A stretch of 32,705 nt of DNA from Verrucomicrobiota bacterium (GTDB lineage Bacteria > Verrucomicrobiota > Lentisphaeria > JABSQK01 > JAJFLO01), in contig JAJFLP010000078.1 in NCBI GenBank assembly GCA_021772635.1, positions 1-32,705 on the forward strand, read 5' to 3'. The translations under genes were made by a program, and so were the position numbers. Of the stretch, positions 21,753 to 29,944 are shown one piece after another (position 1 is the stretch's first letter; the number at the start of each line of letters is the position of its first letter). The notes under the pieces were generated by a model. That model was not told the DNA's origin. It was given only the letters and a program-made list of their open reading frames with translations, and ran no database searches.

Positions 21753-22580
21753 ATGCCAGAATTACCTGAAGTAGAAACAGTTGCCAATGCTTTGCGACCA
21801 CACCTTGTCGGGCGCCGGATAACTTCAGCGGAAGTGTTCATCGACAAGCTAAGGAATACCCTTGATGTACATGAGCGGACAGAAATCATCGGAGCGAAAA
21901 TACGTGTGGTCGGGCGACGCGCGAAATACATACTGGTCGAGTTGGACAACTGCCATGCAATCGTAATACACCTCGGGATGTCGGGTTCGTGCCGTATAGA
22001 AAGCAGCGATGCTCCAACAACGCGCCATGATCACGTTATTCTTCATCTGGATGACGATATGTCGATGCGCTTCAATGATCCACGAAGATTTGGACTTTTC
22101 CGTATCGAGAGAATTGCATCGCTAGGGACGTTGCCATCGTTCCTGCAAAATCTACCTCCCGAGCCCTTGGGTCCGGACTTCACGACCGCGTATCTCCGAA
22201 ACATCCTGAAAGGACGAAAACGGGATATCAAATCGGTATTATTGGACGCGGGGCTGATCGCTGGCGTCGGAAATATCTACGCGTGCGAGTCTTTGTTTCT
22301 CGCGGGCATCAACCCGCGAGTTAAAAGCGGTAGGCTGTCGGAAAAGCGCTGTCGACTGTTGGTCGAGAGTACGCGCGGTGTGCTGAAGAGGGCCTTACAG
22401 TGCGGAGGTTCAACGATCAGAAGCTTTAAGTCTGTCGACGGCAGCGAAGGAAAATTCACCAGGGAACTGATGGCGTATGGGAAAGAGGGGAAAGACTGCC
22501 CACGATGTCCGCGCGGGACTATTAAGCGAATAGTGATGGGGGGTCGGTCTACGTATTATTGTCCAGCCTGTCAACGCTAG
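21753..22580 (+). CDS. mutM: Formamidopyrimidine-DNA glycosylase (Fpg/MutM)
   Basis: A 275-residue repair enzyme that removes 8-oxoguanine and formamidopyrimidines and nicks the strand. The start at 21753 is required because the mature N-terminus must be PELPEVETV, with Pro2 as nucleophile and Glu3 as acid. Further signatures are HLGMSGS, NDPRRFGLF, LLDAGLIAGVGNIYACESLF and IRSFKSVDGSEGKF. The last 26 residues hold the zinc finger CPRCP...YYCPACQR. It is complete and encoded alone on the plus strand. Confidence 0.97.
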   Translation: MPELPEVETVANALRPHLVGRRITSAEVFIDKLRNTLDVHERTEIIGAKIRVVGRRAKYILVELDNCHAIVIHLGMSGSCRIESSDAPTTRHDHVILHLDDDMSMRFNDPRRFGLFRIERIASLGTLPSFLQNLPPEPLGPDFTTAYLRNILKGRKRDIKSVLLDAGLIAGVGNIYACESLFLAGINPRVKSGRLSEKRCRLLVESTRGVLKRALQCGGSTIRSFKSVDGSEGKFTRELMAYGKEGKDCPRCPRGTIKRIVMGGRSTYYCPACQR

Positions 22581-22684
22581 ACCTGGGGATCGACGATTGA
22601 TGATTGCTGGATTGACATTGCATTGCGACCTTTGCGGTCGCCCGTCTCGCTTTGCTCGGCTGACGGATTAAATAGCCAAAGATT

Positions 22685-22963
22685 CTAGTACTTGCTTGTT
22701 TTAATTCTAATAATTATGATTGCACCTATTTTTCGCTGTGCTGCGTTGGAATCTTCGGGCGTGTACCCGTAGGTACGCGTCGATTATACCAACGCAGTAC
22801 AGTAGAAAAAGAGGTGTAACCCCTTGGGCAAGTGTCTTTTGGCGCTCAGCAATCGTTCTCGCAAAACGACGATGCTACGGCATCGCCTTATTTGCGCGAA
22901 CGTCACTGAAGCACCAAAATTCATCTTGTCATAATCAATAGAATTAAAACAAGTAAGTACTAG
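22685..22963. mobile_element. CTAG-bounded palindromic element (279 bp) next to the tatA/B-type gene
   Basis: Terminal inverted repeats of about 25 bp start CTAGTACTTGCTTG (left) and CTAGTACTTACTTG (right, complement), followed by GTTTTAATTCTA on both. Inside are two long imperfect hairpins. The first, about 22722-22815, opens CACCTATTTTTCGC and ends AGAAAAAGAGGTG. The second, about 22838-22920, has TTTTGGCGCT...AGCACCAAAA arms and the tip GATGC-tacg-GCATC. No gene is encoded. The element's right end provides the TAG stop of the tatA/B-type gene. It looks like a non-autonomous (MITE-like) insertion. Confidence 0.7.
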
Positions 22964-23265
22964 CGCACAGGTTCTTCAGTTTCCGAGTCGGATAAGGACT
23001 CCTTCGCCTCGTTACTTATAGCCTTATCGACGTTACTATCGTTCGAATCCTCGGTACCCAATTCTCCGGTTACGCTGTTGTCCGGGATCCGAGTAATTTC
23101 ATCGAAGGTACTCTCGGTATAGGACCGAAATTTAGCGATGCTGCGCTGCGCGTCTGTGTACATTTCCCCTAAACGACGAAGAAATTTCGGTAAATCCTCC
23201 GGCTTAATTAATAATACGCCGGCGATAAGCAACAATAGTATCTCTCCGAATCCAAGGCTGGGCAT
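22960..23265 (-). CDS. TatA/TatB-type twin-arginine translocase subunit
   Basis: A 101-residue protein. MPSLGFGEILLLLIAGVLLI is the N-terminal transmembrane helix with the FGE start typical of TatA/B. KPEDLPKFLRRLGE is the hinge and amphipathic helix, followed by a charged disordered tail. LPKFLRRLGEMYTDAQRSI fits TatB about as well as TatA, so the subunit type is left open. TatA/B proteins help TatC export folded proteins. The stop codon TAG is formed by the end of an inserted palindromic element, so the original C-terminus may have been longer. No tatC lies nearby. Confidence 0.85.
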   Translation of the reverse strand: MPSLGFGEILLLLIAGVLLIKPEDLPKFLRRLGEMYTDAQRSIAKFRSYTESTFDEITRIPDNSVTGELGTEDSNDSNVDKAISNEAKESLSDSETEEPVR

Positions 23266-23279
23266 AATATTGGTTTATT

Positions 23280-23420
23280 GGTCAAGGGTTCAAGGTTCAA
23301 GGTTTCCGCCGACGCCTTCCCCTGCTCAGCGGGATCTTGGCTATCGGTCTTCGCTCAAGTAGCTACGACCGGACAAGTGGCGAGACAGCCAGGATTCCGG
23401 GTTCACGGTTCAACGGCGAA
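23280..23420. repeat. GGTTCAA tandem and spacer
   Basis: Seven-base GGTTCAA units at about 23285-23307 and again GGTTCACGGTTCAA near 23400. The same text type appears upstream of queA at about 31207-31243. Between them is unremarkable spacer DNA, with no gene before the tRNA at 23613. Confidence 0.5.
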
Positions 23421-23491
23421 AAATCTGGAAGCCCGAAAATAAACGAAACGATTCAATTTTCTTAGTCTTTAACCGTTGAAACGCTGTCCCG

Positions 23492-23520
23492 CATTAGCGG
23501 GATCCCGCGAGTGCGGGAAA
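23492..23520. repeat. Double tetraloop hairpin around GGGATCCCG
   Basis: Two five-bp hairpins linked by AT: CCCGC-atta-GCGGG then CCCGC-gagt-GCGGG. This is the cleanest example of the pattern that recurs with other stems at 3963, 4233, 13677, 16553, 17815 and 21675. It lies about 90 bases upstream of tRNA-Arg(UCU). Confidence 0.65.
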
Positions 23521-23612
23521 CTCTGAACCTGGTGAAATCCCAGGGATGAATTAAACGGTCTGATGATTGAATTTTCTACACCGGTAATATAACGTTTCTG
23601 TTCCTCTTGAAT

Positions 23613-23689
23613 GCTCCGGTAGCTCAGTAGGATAGAGCAACAGCCTTCTAAGCTGTGGGTCACAGGTTCGAATCCTGTCCGGAGTACCA
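23613..23689 (+). tRNA. tRNA-Arg (anticodon TCT)
   Basis: A full cloverleaf: acceptor GCTCCGG with CCGGAGT (first pair G-U), D-stem GCTC/GAGC, anticodon stem ACAGC/GCTGT around CTTCTAA (anticodon TCT), T-arm ACAGG-TTCGAAT-CCTGT, discriminator A and encoded CCA. It reads AGA and AGG. No terminator follows. Confidence 0.97.
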
Positions 23690-23741
23690 TTTACGCTGTT
23701 CTAGTGTGGTGTCCCATTAGCCACTCGTAATCGTCAACTGC

Positions 23742-24611
23742 TTACAGTCCAGTTGGTACTTCCAGCGATATTCGACCTAATCGGCTCTGTCTGAAATCGT
23801 CGACCAAACGGATCGCCGACTTCTCGATGTCAACCCCGCCGCCACGCCCGAGAATGCCGTGGCGCCTGCCGATCTGTTCGAGCAGTTCCGCTATACTTTC
23901 CGGCGTCATATCAAGCTCATATCGATTCTTAATTTTGTCTCCCAGTTGATCGCGAAATTGAGAGAAAAGATATTCGGCTAAGCACTGTAAATCAACGACT
24001 TTGTCAGTAACAACGGCGAGTAATCCGAGCTTCAATCCGGTTTCTTCATCGGGAATCCGCGGGATCATGATTCCGGGATTATCCATAAGCTCAATTTCGT
24101 CATTTAGCTTAACCCACTGCTGTTGGCGAGTTAAACCGGGCATTGCGCCAGTGTGTGCCTTTTTTTGACCAACCAGGGAATTAATGATCGTCGACTTACC
24201 CACATTCGGAACTCCGACGACCATCGCCCGAATACTGTGAAATCGCCGGTACTTCGAGGACAGGGAATGGTCGTGGTCGGTTATCGTTCGCGAAAGAACG
24301 TCGATCAGAACTTCGTTAAGATCCTTGGAATCTTTGGTTATTGCGACTGCGGGGATCCCCTCGGCATCGAAAGATCTACACCATTCCTTCGTTGTTTTCG
24401 GATCACTCAAATCCGTTTTATTTAAGACTATGACACGGGGCTTCCCTTCAAGAAGTGCGCCAAGTCGAAAGTTTCTCGTACTAAGCGGCGCGCGGGCGTC
24501 AACAATTTCGAGAGTTAGGTCGATTAGCGCCAACCGTTTCTTTATCTCACGCTCGGCCTTCAGCATATGACCAGGGAACCACGAAAACGGAACTTTCGAG
24601 TCAGTCTTCAT
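23742..24611 (-). CDS. Circularly permuted GTPase of the YlqF/RbgA family
   Basis: A 289-residue GTPase. The N-terminal WFPGHMLKAEREIKKRL and LTLEIVDARAPLSTRN are the RbgA family signature. The G motifs are permuted: NKTD (G4) comes before GVPNVGKST (G1) and DNPG (G3). The C-terminal domain has ELLEQIGRRHGILGRGGGVD. RbgA acts in late assembly of the 50S subunit; homologues in other phyla are presumed to do the same. The ATG at 24611 overlaps the 3' end of the unknown gene upstream by 11 bases, so the two are translationally coupled. Confidence 0.93.
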   Translation of the reverse strand: MKTDSKVPFSWFPGHMLKAEREIKKRLALIDLTLEIVDARAPLSTRNFRLGALLEGKPRVIVLNKTDLSDPKTTKEWCRSFDAEGIPAVAITKDSKDLNEVLIDVLSRTITDHDHSLSSKYRRFHSIRAMVVGVPNVGKSTIINSLVGQKKAHTGAMPGLTRQQQWVKLNDEIELMDNPGIMIPRIPDEETGLKLGLLAVVTDKVVDLQCLAEYLFSQFRDQLGDKIKNRYELDMTPESIAELLEQIGRRHGILGRGGGVDIEKSAIRLVDDFRQSRLGRISLEVPTGL

Positions 24612-25848
24612 CGTAAAAATCCGCGGTTGCAAATAAATTCGAAGTACTGGGACAATCGTAGTAATCACGATCATATTCGAGAACCCGTTGCTCCCCCAGA
24701 ACCTTTCGAGTCCACTCGCAGAACTGTAGAATACCGACCATATCCCAGTGTTGCCGGTCCTGCTTACGCCCTACGTGTCGTCCCTCGGCGCAAACTCCCG
24801 GAATTAAGCCGCGAAAAACGATCGGGAATGACCGATTCTCTAACCTTGCCAACTGGCGAATTACTTTCTTCAGTCTCTTTATAGTACCGTTAGAAACCAG
24901 ACATGGAACAAGCGGACGGGCGCCATCCGAATTCAAATCTAAGCGACGGACCAGCGACGGGTGCCAGTCTATTTCGTGCAGATCTATCAATAGCGGGTTT
25001 TGCTCATTCAGCTTTTCGCAGTCGTCGGTTAACGTCCTGAACGGCACGGTGCCGTCTGACTCCCAATGAGGGGAAACGGCTTTGGCTGCGGACCGCGTGG
25101 GGGGGGATGTCGACAGCGACCAGGCGAGGTACCATGAAAATCGGTATGTTCCAGGGACTAATTCCTGTTCACTGTCTGTGATCGTCGCCAGACGCTGGAA
25201 CTGAATACCGCCCGCCTGTCGGATCAGTTCGTAACGACCCTTGTTCTCTGGGCCGGTTACACCGGTTTCCCAACGCCAAAGATTGGAGCCGAGCCCGATC
25301 TCTACTTCTGCGCGTTCAACGTTACGGATAACTACGGCTAAGGGTGATCGTGGCCAAGAAGCAATAGACTTGCCGTCCTTGACGTCCACAGGGATGTCGT
25401 ACCACCGCGAAATCGTAACATTCCCTCGCGCCCCGAACCCAACTAATCGATACTGGAGCCACTTACCGGGAAAGAAAAGAGATCCAACCCCGACTTTTTG
25501 GCGGATAACGGTTTGCCTAGGGATAGTCACATCCGTTGTAATTCGACTGTAATTAGGACCGTAACGTGAAGTATGGACGAATTTTATCTCGTTTCCGTAG
25601 GGCAGTTTCCCTTTGCTTTCAACGATCACCGTGTCCCCTTTCCGCCAGTGGCGGAAGGAATCGGAGATAGCCTGGTCGTCCGAGAGATCATCTATCTCAC
25701 AAACGCAGTTCGATACTAACTCCGAGCCCTCAGTCAGTAACTGACTAACAACACCGACGCGATCCATTTGATGTCCCGAGACCCAATCACCACTTTGGCT
25801 GATTACTCGAAAAAAGGAGTGCGGTTCTGAATCTGTGTTTCGTGTCAT
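24601..25848 (-). CDS. Conserved-looking hypothetical protein coupled to the RbgA-like GTPase
   Basis: About 415 residues with no signal peptide or membrane span. I recognise no family. The middle is rich in beta-strands with many aromatics (GSLFFPGKWLQYRLVGFGAR, ISRWYDIPVDV, GTYRFSWYLAWSLS). The C-terminal part is helical and basic (TIKRLKKVIRQLARLE), with single cysteines in PGVCAEGRH, FCEWTRK and DCPSTSN but no clear metal motif. It could be a nucleic-acid or ribosome-associated factor given its coupling to the GTPase, but that is only context. An ATG at 25848 is used; a TTG three codons earlier also fits. Confidence 0.6.
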   Translation of the reverse strand: MTRNTDSEPHSFFRVISQSGDWVSGHQMDRVGVVSQLLTEGSELVSNCVCEIDDLSDDQAISDSFRHWRKGDTVIVESKGKLPYGNEIKFVHTSRYGPNYSRITTDVTIPRQTVIRQKVGVGSLFFPGKWLQYRLVGFGARGNVTISRWYDIPVDVKDGKSIASWPRSPLAVVIRNVERAEVEIGLGSNLWRWETGVTGPENKGRYELIRQAGGIQFQRLATITDSEQELVPGTYRFSWYLAWSLSTSPPTRSAAKAVSPHWESDGTVPFRTLTDDCEKLNEQNPLLIDLHEIDWHPSLVRRLDLNSDGARPLVPCLVSNGTIKRLKKVIRQLARLENRSFPIVFRGLIPGVCAEGRHVGRKQDRQHWDMVGILQFCEWTRKVLGEQRVLEYDRDYYDCPSTSNLFATADFYDED

Positions 25849-26019
25849 TCGAATCAAATGGGTTGCTTACGAAGGAATTAATGTGATAGGACAGATCGTT
25901 TAGCGAAGCGTTTCAAAGCACCGAGCCAGCGCAAATTCGGATTTCGAGTCTTAAACGCTCCCGCCGATGATGGATACCGGTCATACTAGGCCTAAATCCA
26001 GCGACGCTTTCGTTGGATT

Positions 26020-26104
26020 TTCTTCGTAATCGTAATCGTACTCGTAATCCCTTTCCAAATCTCACCTCGAAAAACCAGAAAGATTACGAGTAAGACTACG
26101 AATC
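26020..26104. repeat. CGTAAT tandem with inverted partner
   Basis: TCGTAATCGTAATCGTACTC (six-base period) at about 26026 faces an inverted GATTACGAGTAAGACTACGA at about 26083. The two could pair across 40 bases. Related text (GAGTACGATTAAGATTACGG) is found at about 16926. No gene is present in 25858-26736. Confidence 0.5.
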
Positions 26105-26126
26105 AGAATGTTCGCTTATTTTAGGG

Positions 26127-26309
26127 CTAGCCTGCATTATGCACAAATTTCGTGATGAGAATGTGTAGCTTGCTTTAGATCAAAGAGTTATGGAGGTTGT
26201 CGGGGCGAAGAAATATTGAAATATTTCGAGATCAGACGTTCTTCATAACTCTTTTAGATGAAACAAGATACGTATTCGTAATAGAAAGTTTATGCATAAT
26301 GCAGGCTAG
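26127..26309. mobile_element. CTAG-bounded palindromic element, 183 bp, complete copy
   Basis: Perfect 17-bp terminal inverted repeats, CTAGCCTGCATTATGCA, enclose nested inverted repeats: AAAGAGTTATG with CATAACTCTTT, and a GAAATATT/AATATTTC hairpin at the centre. No gene is encoded. A second, right-truncated copy lies at 27932-28096. It is probably a non-autonomous transposable element. Confidence 0.75.
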
Positions 26310-26435
26310 GAGCCTGTTAACCAGAAAAGACTTTGTCACATTGCAAACTGAAAGGCGGATATATTCAGTCGCCGCGGCACGGCCCGCGCCGCCTCTTGCT
26401 AACACCAATGCCACTAAGTTAAGGAAATGAAACAA

Positions 26436-26530
26436 GTTCAGGGGGCATGTTGGAGTTCACGCTTTATCGTGGTTCTTAAATTCCTAAAAAGAAATACCAA
26501 GCTGAAGCGCGAACTCCAACGGCCCCGAAC
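26436..26530. repeat. Long hairpin with GTTGGAGTTC ends
   Basis: Arms GTTGGAGTTCaCGCTT (26449-26464) and AAGCGcGAACTCCAAC (26505-26520) enclose about 40 bases. Outer bases GTTC-GGGG and CCCC-GAAC can extend the stem. One copy only; no gene. Confidence 0.6.
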
Positions 26531-26736
26531 ACATACAAATACTTAACTAAGTGACATTGCTGTTCATACATACCGAAACTTGGATTCAGGAACCTGGAGA
26601 GTGGATGTCCGGAGCCGCGGATGTGCGTGGTTTAGATTAACAACGGCGGCTGACGCCACCCGCCCACGGACGCGTTCCGAGGCGAAACCCGTTTAAGATT
26701 CAGAGCGGGGGAAGCTAAAATCCTCCTGTCCTGCAA

Positions 26737-27903
26737 TCAATCACCCTCATCGAAAAGGTCTCTTACGTCTTCGTCAATAATCTCAGGTTCAGGTTCTTCG
26801 ATCTCAATATCGATCGATGGCTCCGCCGCAGCCGCTTCCTGTTCATCCTCGAGTTCGTTCCATTCATCGAGATCCTCTTCGCCCCACAAATCATCGTCAT
26901 CGTCTTCCGTAGCCGCGGCCGATTCCGGTTCAGGCGCCGCTGTTTCTGTGCCCATCTCCTTGGCCGCAACCTGAGCAGGGGGTTCGGCTGAATCTGTTTT
27001 TGGAACTGTCGGCGGTGCATTCGGTGCAGTCTTGAAGAAATCCTTAACGCGCCCCAAGAATGCGGCCTTACCCTCTTCTTCCTCGTCAACTTCGAGAATC
27101 AGGTCCGACTCGAGGACCCATCCGCCCTTTTCAGGGACGAGGACGTATCTATTATCGCGATAGACCTGCTCACGCATCTCCTCGCGTACACGTTCCAGAA
27201 TTTTTCCGCGGATCTTCTCGTATTGATGATGGAAAACGCTCATGATCGGAACCCAGCGACTCGTTTTCTTGTTTTTCCGGTACCCCGCGTCCGTCCAAAT
27301 TCTTCGCGAAAGCTTCCCGCGTGCTTTCTTCCGGAAATCATCGCGTTTTTCCTCAAACGACCGAGTTTGTTGCCGTACATACTTTCTAATGGCATCTTCA
27401 TGATCTGACCAAAAAAGACGTGCCAAATACTGCTTGGGAATATCCCGCTTCGGAATCGGTAATCCGCTAATTTTGACGAGATCGATAGAAACAACCTCCA
27501 GACGTCCCTCCACTTCCATCAATTGACCCGCATATTGTCGCTCGATCTTGATGTGTTCGTTTACATTATACATACTGTACTTTTCTTCCGCCTCCCGTTT
27601 AATTACCTGGTATCGGGAGTCCGGGAATTTCTTATCCACAAGCTCCTGAAGATCCTTCTCAATCTTTCGTTTTACTTGATCCGGACTCAGTCGCGGTGGA
27701 TACAACGAGTCCGCAAGGTTCAAATTCTTCGCGAATTCAGTTGCGTTGATCTCTCTATTTACCGCCTTCAATGCTAGATACTCAATATCAAATTCGAATC
27801 GCCTTAATTCGCTGTTCTCGTTAGCGGCGTATGTCGACGTACACCCGAATATGACGAGGAGTACCAAGGCTGAACCTATTCTAGGTATTTCATTTTTCAT
27901 CAT
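26737..27903 (-). CDS. Exported acidic-tailed protein, probable lipoprotein
   Basis: A 388-residue protein of unknown family. The start MMKNEIPRIGSALVLLVIFGC contains a hydrophobic stretch and a Cys that could be lipidated, although Phe at -2 is atypical for a lipobox. The middle (about 60-250) is helical and strongly charged (QQTRSFEEKRDDFRKKARGK; HHQYEKIRGKILERVREEMR). A VPEKGGWVLESDL segment follows, and the last 90 residues are low-complexity and acidic (DDDDDLWGEEDLDEW and many E/P). ATG 27903 is chosen for the AGGAGG site nine bases before it. A longer frame from 27951 would start in the CTAG element that lies just upstream. Confidence 0.65.
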   Translation of the reverse strand: MMKNEIPRIGSALVLLVIFGCTSTYAANENSELRRFEFDIEYLALKAVNREINATEFAKNLNLADSLYPPRLSPDQVKRKIEKDLQELVDKKFPDSRYQVIKREAEEKYSMYNVNEHIKIERQYAGQLMEVEGRLEVVSIDLVKISGLPIPKRDIPKQYLARLFWSDHEDAIRKYVRQQTRSFEEKRDDFRKKARGKLSRRIWTDAGYRKNKKTSRWVPIMSVFHHQYEKIRGKILERVREEMREQVYRDNRYVLVPEKGGWVLESDLILEVDEEEEGKAAFLGRVKDFFKTAPNAPPTVPKTDSAEPPAQVAAKEMGTETAAPEPESAAATEDDDDDLWGEEDLDEWNELEDEQEAAAAEPSIDIEIEEPEPEIIDEDVRDLFDEGD

Positions 27904-27931
27904 CCGAAAATTCCTCCTGGCATGTCGCGTG

Positions 27932-28096
27932 CTAGCCTGCATTATGCACAAATTTCGTCATGAGAATACATAGCTTGTTTTAGGTTAATGAGTCATGGAG
28001 GTTGTCGGGGTGAAAAAATATTGAAATTTTTCGAGATCCGACGTTCTTCATAACTCTTTTAGATGAAATAAGATACGTATTCGCAATAGAAAGTTT
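27932..28096. mobile_element. CTAG-type palindromic element, right-truncated copy
   Basis: Same sequence as 26127-26309 from CTAGCCTGCATTATGCACAA up to GCAATAGAAAGTTT, with scattered substitutions. The right terminal repeat is absent and unrelated DNA follows. It lies 28 bases upstream of the start codon of the acidic-tailed protein, so it is in that gene's promoter region. The two copies lie either side of that gene and have the same orientation. Confidence 0.75.
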
Positions 28097-28201
28097 GGCC
28101 TCTTCTGACCACGTTCCACTCCGAGGGTTTCGGGTAATACTTTAAGGTATTACTGCTCGCTTTCGAAGCAAAATGCCCGCACGCTGGTGTACCGTAGAAT
28201 T

Positions 28202-29053
28202 TTAACTCCCAAGTGGGAATGGTAGATTCTGCGTGTTCCCTCCACATAAACTCGATAACATATGGCCTACCCGATGGATCGCTTGCGGGCGTCCTTCCAA
28301 CATCGCCGCGATGAATAACTGGCACAGTATCACGAGCCATGTATCATTCTTAGAGCAGCTATGTAACCGATCATTACCGGATAGTCGCGTTATGGCCCAA
28401 CCTTCGGTCGGCCTTATTAGATTGCCGGAATCGTCGATTAAGCAATGGCGTCCTTTGTAAACCACGATTGACGAGTGCCACCCCAACCGCTGTCCGATTT
28501 CTTTAGCGATCACTGATAACAGTATTGGCGCTCCCAAGCGCTGATAAATTACCTCTTCGATCAAATATAAATCGGAATCCAGAATATCGCCGTCCGGAAA
28601 TGTAAAATTCTCGTCCTGCATGAATTCCGTAAGGCCATAGGTTGTCAGCTTTTTGGGCGCGCTTGCGACGAGTTCCGAGATTTCGGAGTCAATTTCAGAA
28701 AAATCCATTCTCGGGTTAAACTGATAGTTTATCTGTAGTAACCCCTCCCACAGCGTTATCTTGGATTTCTTCGCGCCCTCAATAAACGTAGAGCGAGCGC
28801 GACGCAACTGGCGTATATTGCCCAATTGATGAATACGGCTTCGCAAAACCGGGTCCGGTGCCTCCTGATATTCCGCAATTAATTCATCAACATCATCCGT
28901 GCGTGCCAACAGCTGCTCCATCGCGACCATTGATACATGCCTATCCTCATCCTGCAGCAAGTTAATCAGTGCGTCAACCTTTTGACCCGCTGGATTCGAA
29001 GCCTTGGATTCGAAGTCGGTTAGTGATCTATCGACCAAATTGCCCTGTTTCAT
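28202..29053 (-). CDS. SirB1-family transglutaminase-like protein
   Basis: A 283-residue protein. The N-terminal third is helical and HEAT-like (LINLLQDEDRHVSMVAMEQL). The core is the SirB1/transglutaminase-like domain 2: SDLYLIEEVIYQRLGAPILL, SVIAKEIGQRLGWHSSIVVY and KGRHCLIDD. Next comes a family-typical end, VILCQLFIAAMLEGRPQAIH ... LPFPLG. The core Cys of true transglutaminases is not evident. The biochemical function of the family is unknown. Because the ending LPFPLGS matches what I expect of relatives, I take the gene as complete, and a rival frame running past it (to 28059) as chance. Confidence 0.8.
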   Translation of the reverse strand: MKQGNLVDRSLTDFESKASNPAGQKVDALINLLQDEDRHVSMVAMEQLLARTDDVDELIAEYQEAPDPVLRSRIHQLGNIRQLRRARSTFIEGAKKSKITLWEGLLQINYQFNPRMDFSEIDSEISELVASAPKKLTTYGLTEFMQDENFTFPDGDILDSDLYLIEEVIYQRLGAPILLSVIAKEIGQRLGWHSSIVVYKGRHCLIDDSGNLIRPTEGWAITRLSGNDRLHSCSKNDTWLVILCQLFIAAMLEGRPQAIHRVGHMLSSLCGGNTQNLPFPLGS

Positions 29054-29166
29054 TCGGTTAACCTGTTTGTTTGATCAGAATTAGATTACAAGACGTCGAA
29101 CTTTTAGTCGATTTAAGATTGATCCTACTCGATATTCTGGACGATATTTATAATCCAGATCACGAA

Positions 29167-29757
29167 TCACTTTCCTTGATTGGTAAACTCAGTGTGGTAC
29201 TTCAGTACGTTCCGAATATAGTTCCGGGTTGACTGAAATGGAATATTGTCTAACATATTTCGCCCTCTAAATTCTTCGTCCCATTTCAGCGCCCGGGATC
29301 TTCCTGCATTGTACTGTATCAACGCCATAATAACGACTTCTTTGCGCCCCCGCCATTGCCTTATCGCATTACCAAGGTACCAAGTTCCGATCTCGATATT
29401 TATTTGCGGATCAAAGAGACTTCCCTCCGAAAGGAGATCGCGACGATGGGCAATCTCCCAGTCCTTCGCTGCTGACGGGGTGATTTGCATCAGCCCGATC
29501 TCCTTGGCACGGCCGCGAGCGTTCGGGTTGAATTGACTTTCTTGTTTTATAATCGCTTTGATCAAATTATCGTCAACGTTATGCCTCATCGCAGCGGACC
29601 GAATAATTCGATCGTACGCCTTAGGGCCACGTCTCTTGCGACTGGAGTTCAGAAGGCACAATACGAGGCCAAGGCAAAGTATCGCTGACAAGAGTATGAC
29701 AACTCCCTTGAAATTAATGTTCCGCATTAGTCGTCCGATATAAAGAATAACCTTCAT
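29167..29757 (-). CDS. Membrane-anchored lytic transglycosylase (SLT domain)
   Basis: A 196-residue protein. A hydrophobic segment at about 18-36 (GVVILLSAILCLGLVLCLL) is an N-terminal anchor or uncleaved signal. The Slt70-type domain follows: NLIKAIIKQESQFNPNARGR, with catalytic Glu in KQES; EIGLMQITP; PQINIEIGTWYLG; and LIQYNAGRSRA in the place of the usual AYNAG. Such enzymes cleave murein to 1,6-anhydro-muropeptides. It is probably the last gene of a minus-strand run; the spacer to queA contains a terminator. Confidence 0.9.
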   Translation of the reverse strand: MKVILYIGRLMRNINFKGVVILLSAILCLGLVLCLLNSSRKRRGPKAYDRIIRSAAMRHNVDDNLIKAIIKQESQFNPNARGRAKEIGLMQITPSAAKDWEIAHRRDLLSEGSLFDPQINIEIGTWYLGNAIRQWRGRKEVVIMALIQYNAGRSRALKWDEEFRGRNMLDNIPFQSTRNYIRNVLKYHTEFTNQGK

Positions 29758-29775
29758 GAATGCAGCCGTCGAGGC

Positions 29776-29804
29776 GGCCGCGCTACCTTTTCGAACAGGG
29801 TCTA
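29776..29804. repeat. 29-bp inverted repeat, left arm
   Basis: Perfect inverted copy of 32455-32483, beginning GGCCGCGCTACCTTTTCG and ending CAGGGTCTA. Together they bracket queA, smpB and tRNA-Arg(CCU) over about 2.7 kb. No gene in 29758-30175. Confidence 0.85.
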
Positions 29805-29944
29805 ACTATACCGACCGTCTTGGAGTTTTCCCAAAATTCGTTCGGAATCCATTTTTAGAGATGAACATACGTACGCAGTTTTGGAATGTGTGAGCCGCTG
29901 GGACAGCGCTCCGCATGAGCCCGAGTTCAGACCTTCCACATTCA

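Noticed and set aside
23469..23690. Minus-strand open frame with TGFEPVTHSLEGCCSILLSYR
   Set aside because: It is the antisense translation of tRNA-Arg(UCU) and its flank, a well-known false gene in databases.
27904..27951. N-terminal extension of the acidic-tailed protein
   Set aside because: The extra codons come from the end of the CTAG element; AGGAGG precedes the ATG at 27903.
28059..28340. Alternative C-terminal frame of the SirB1-like gene
   Set aside because: The annotated frame already ends with the family-typical LPFPLG; this frame has no similarity I can recognise and reads into a mobile element copy.
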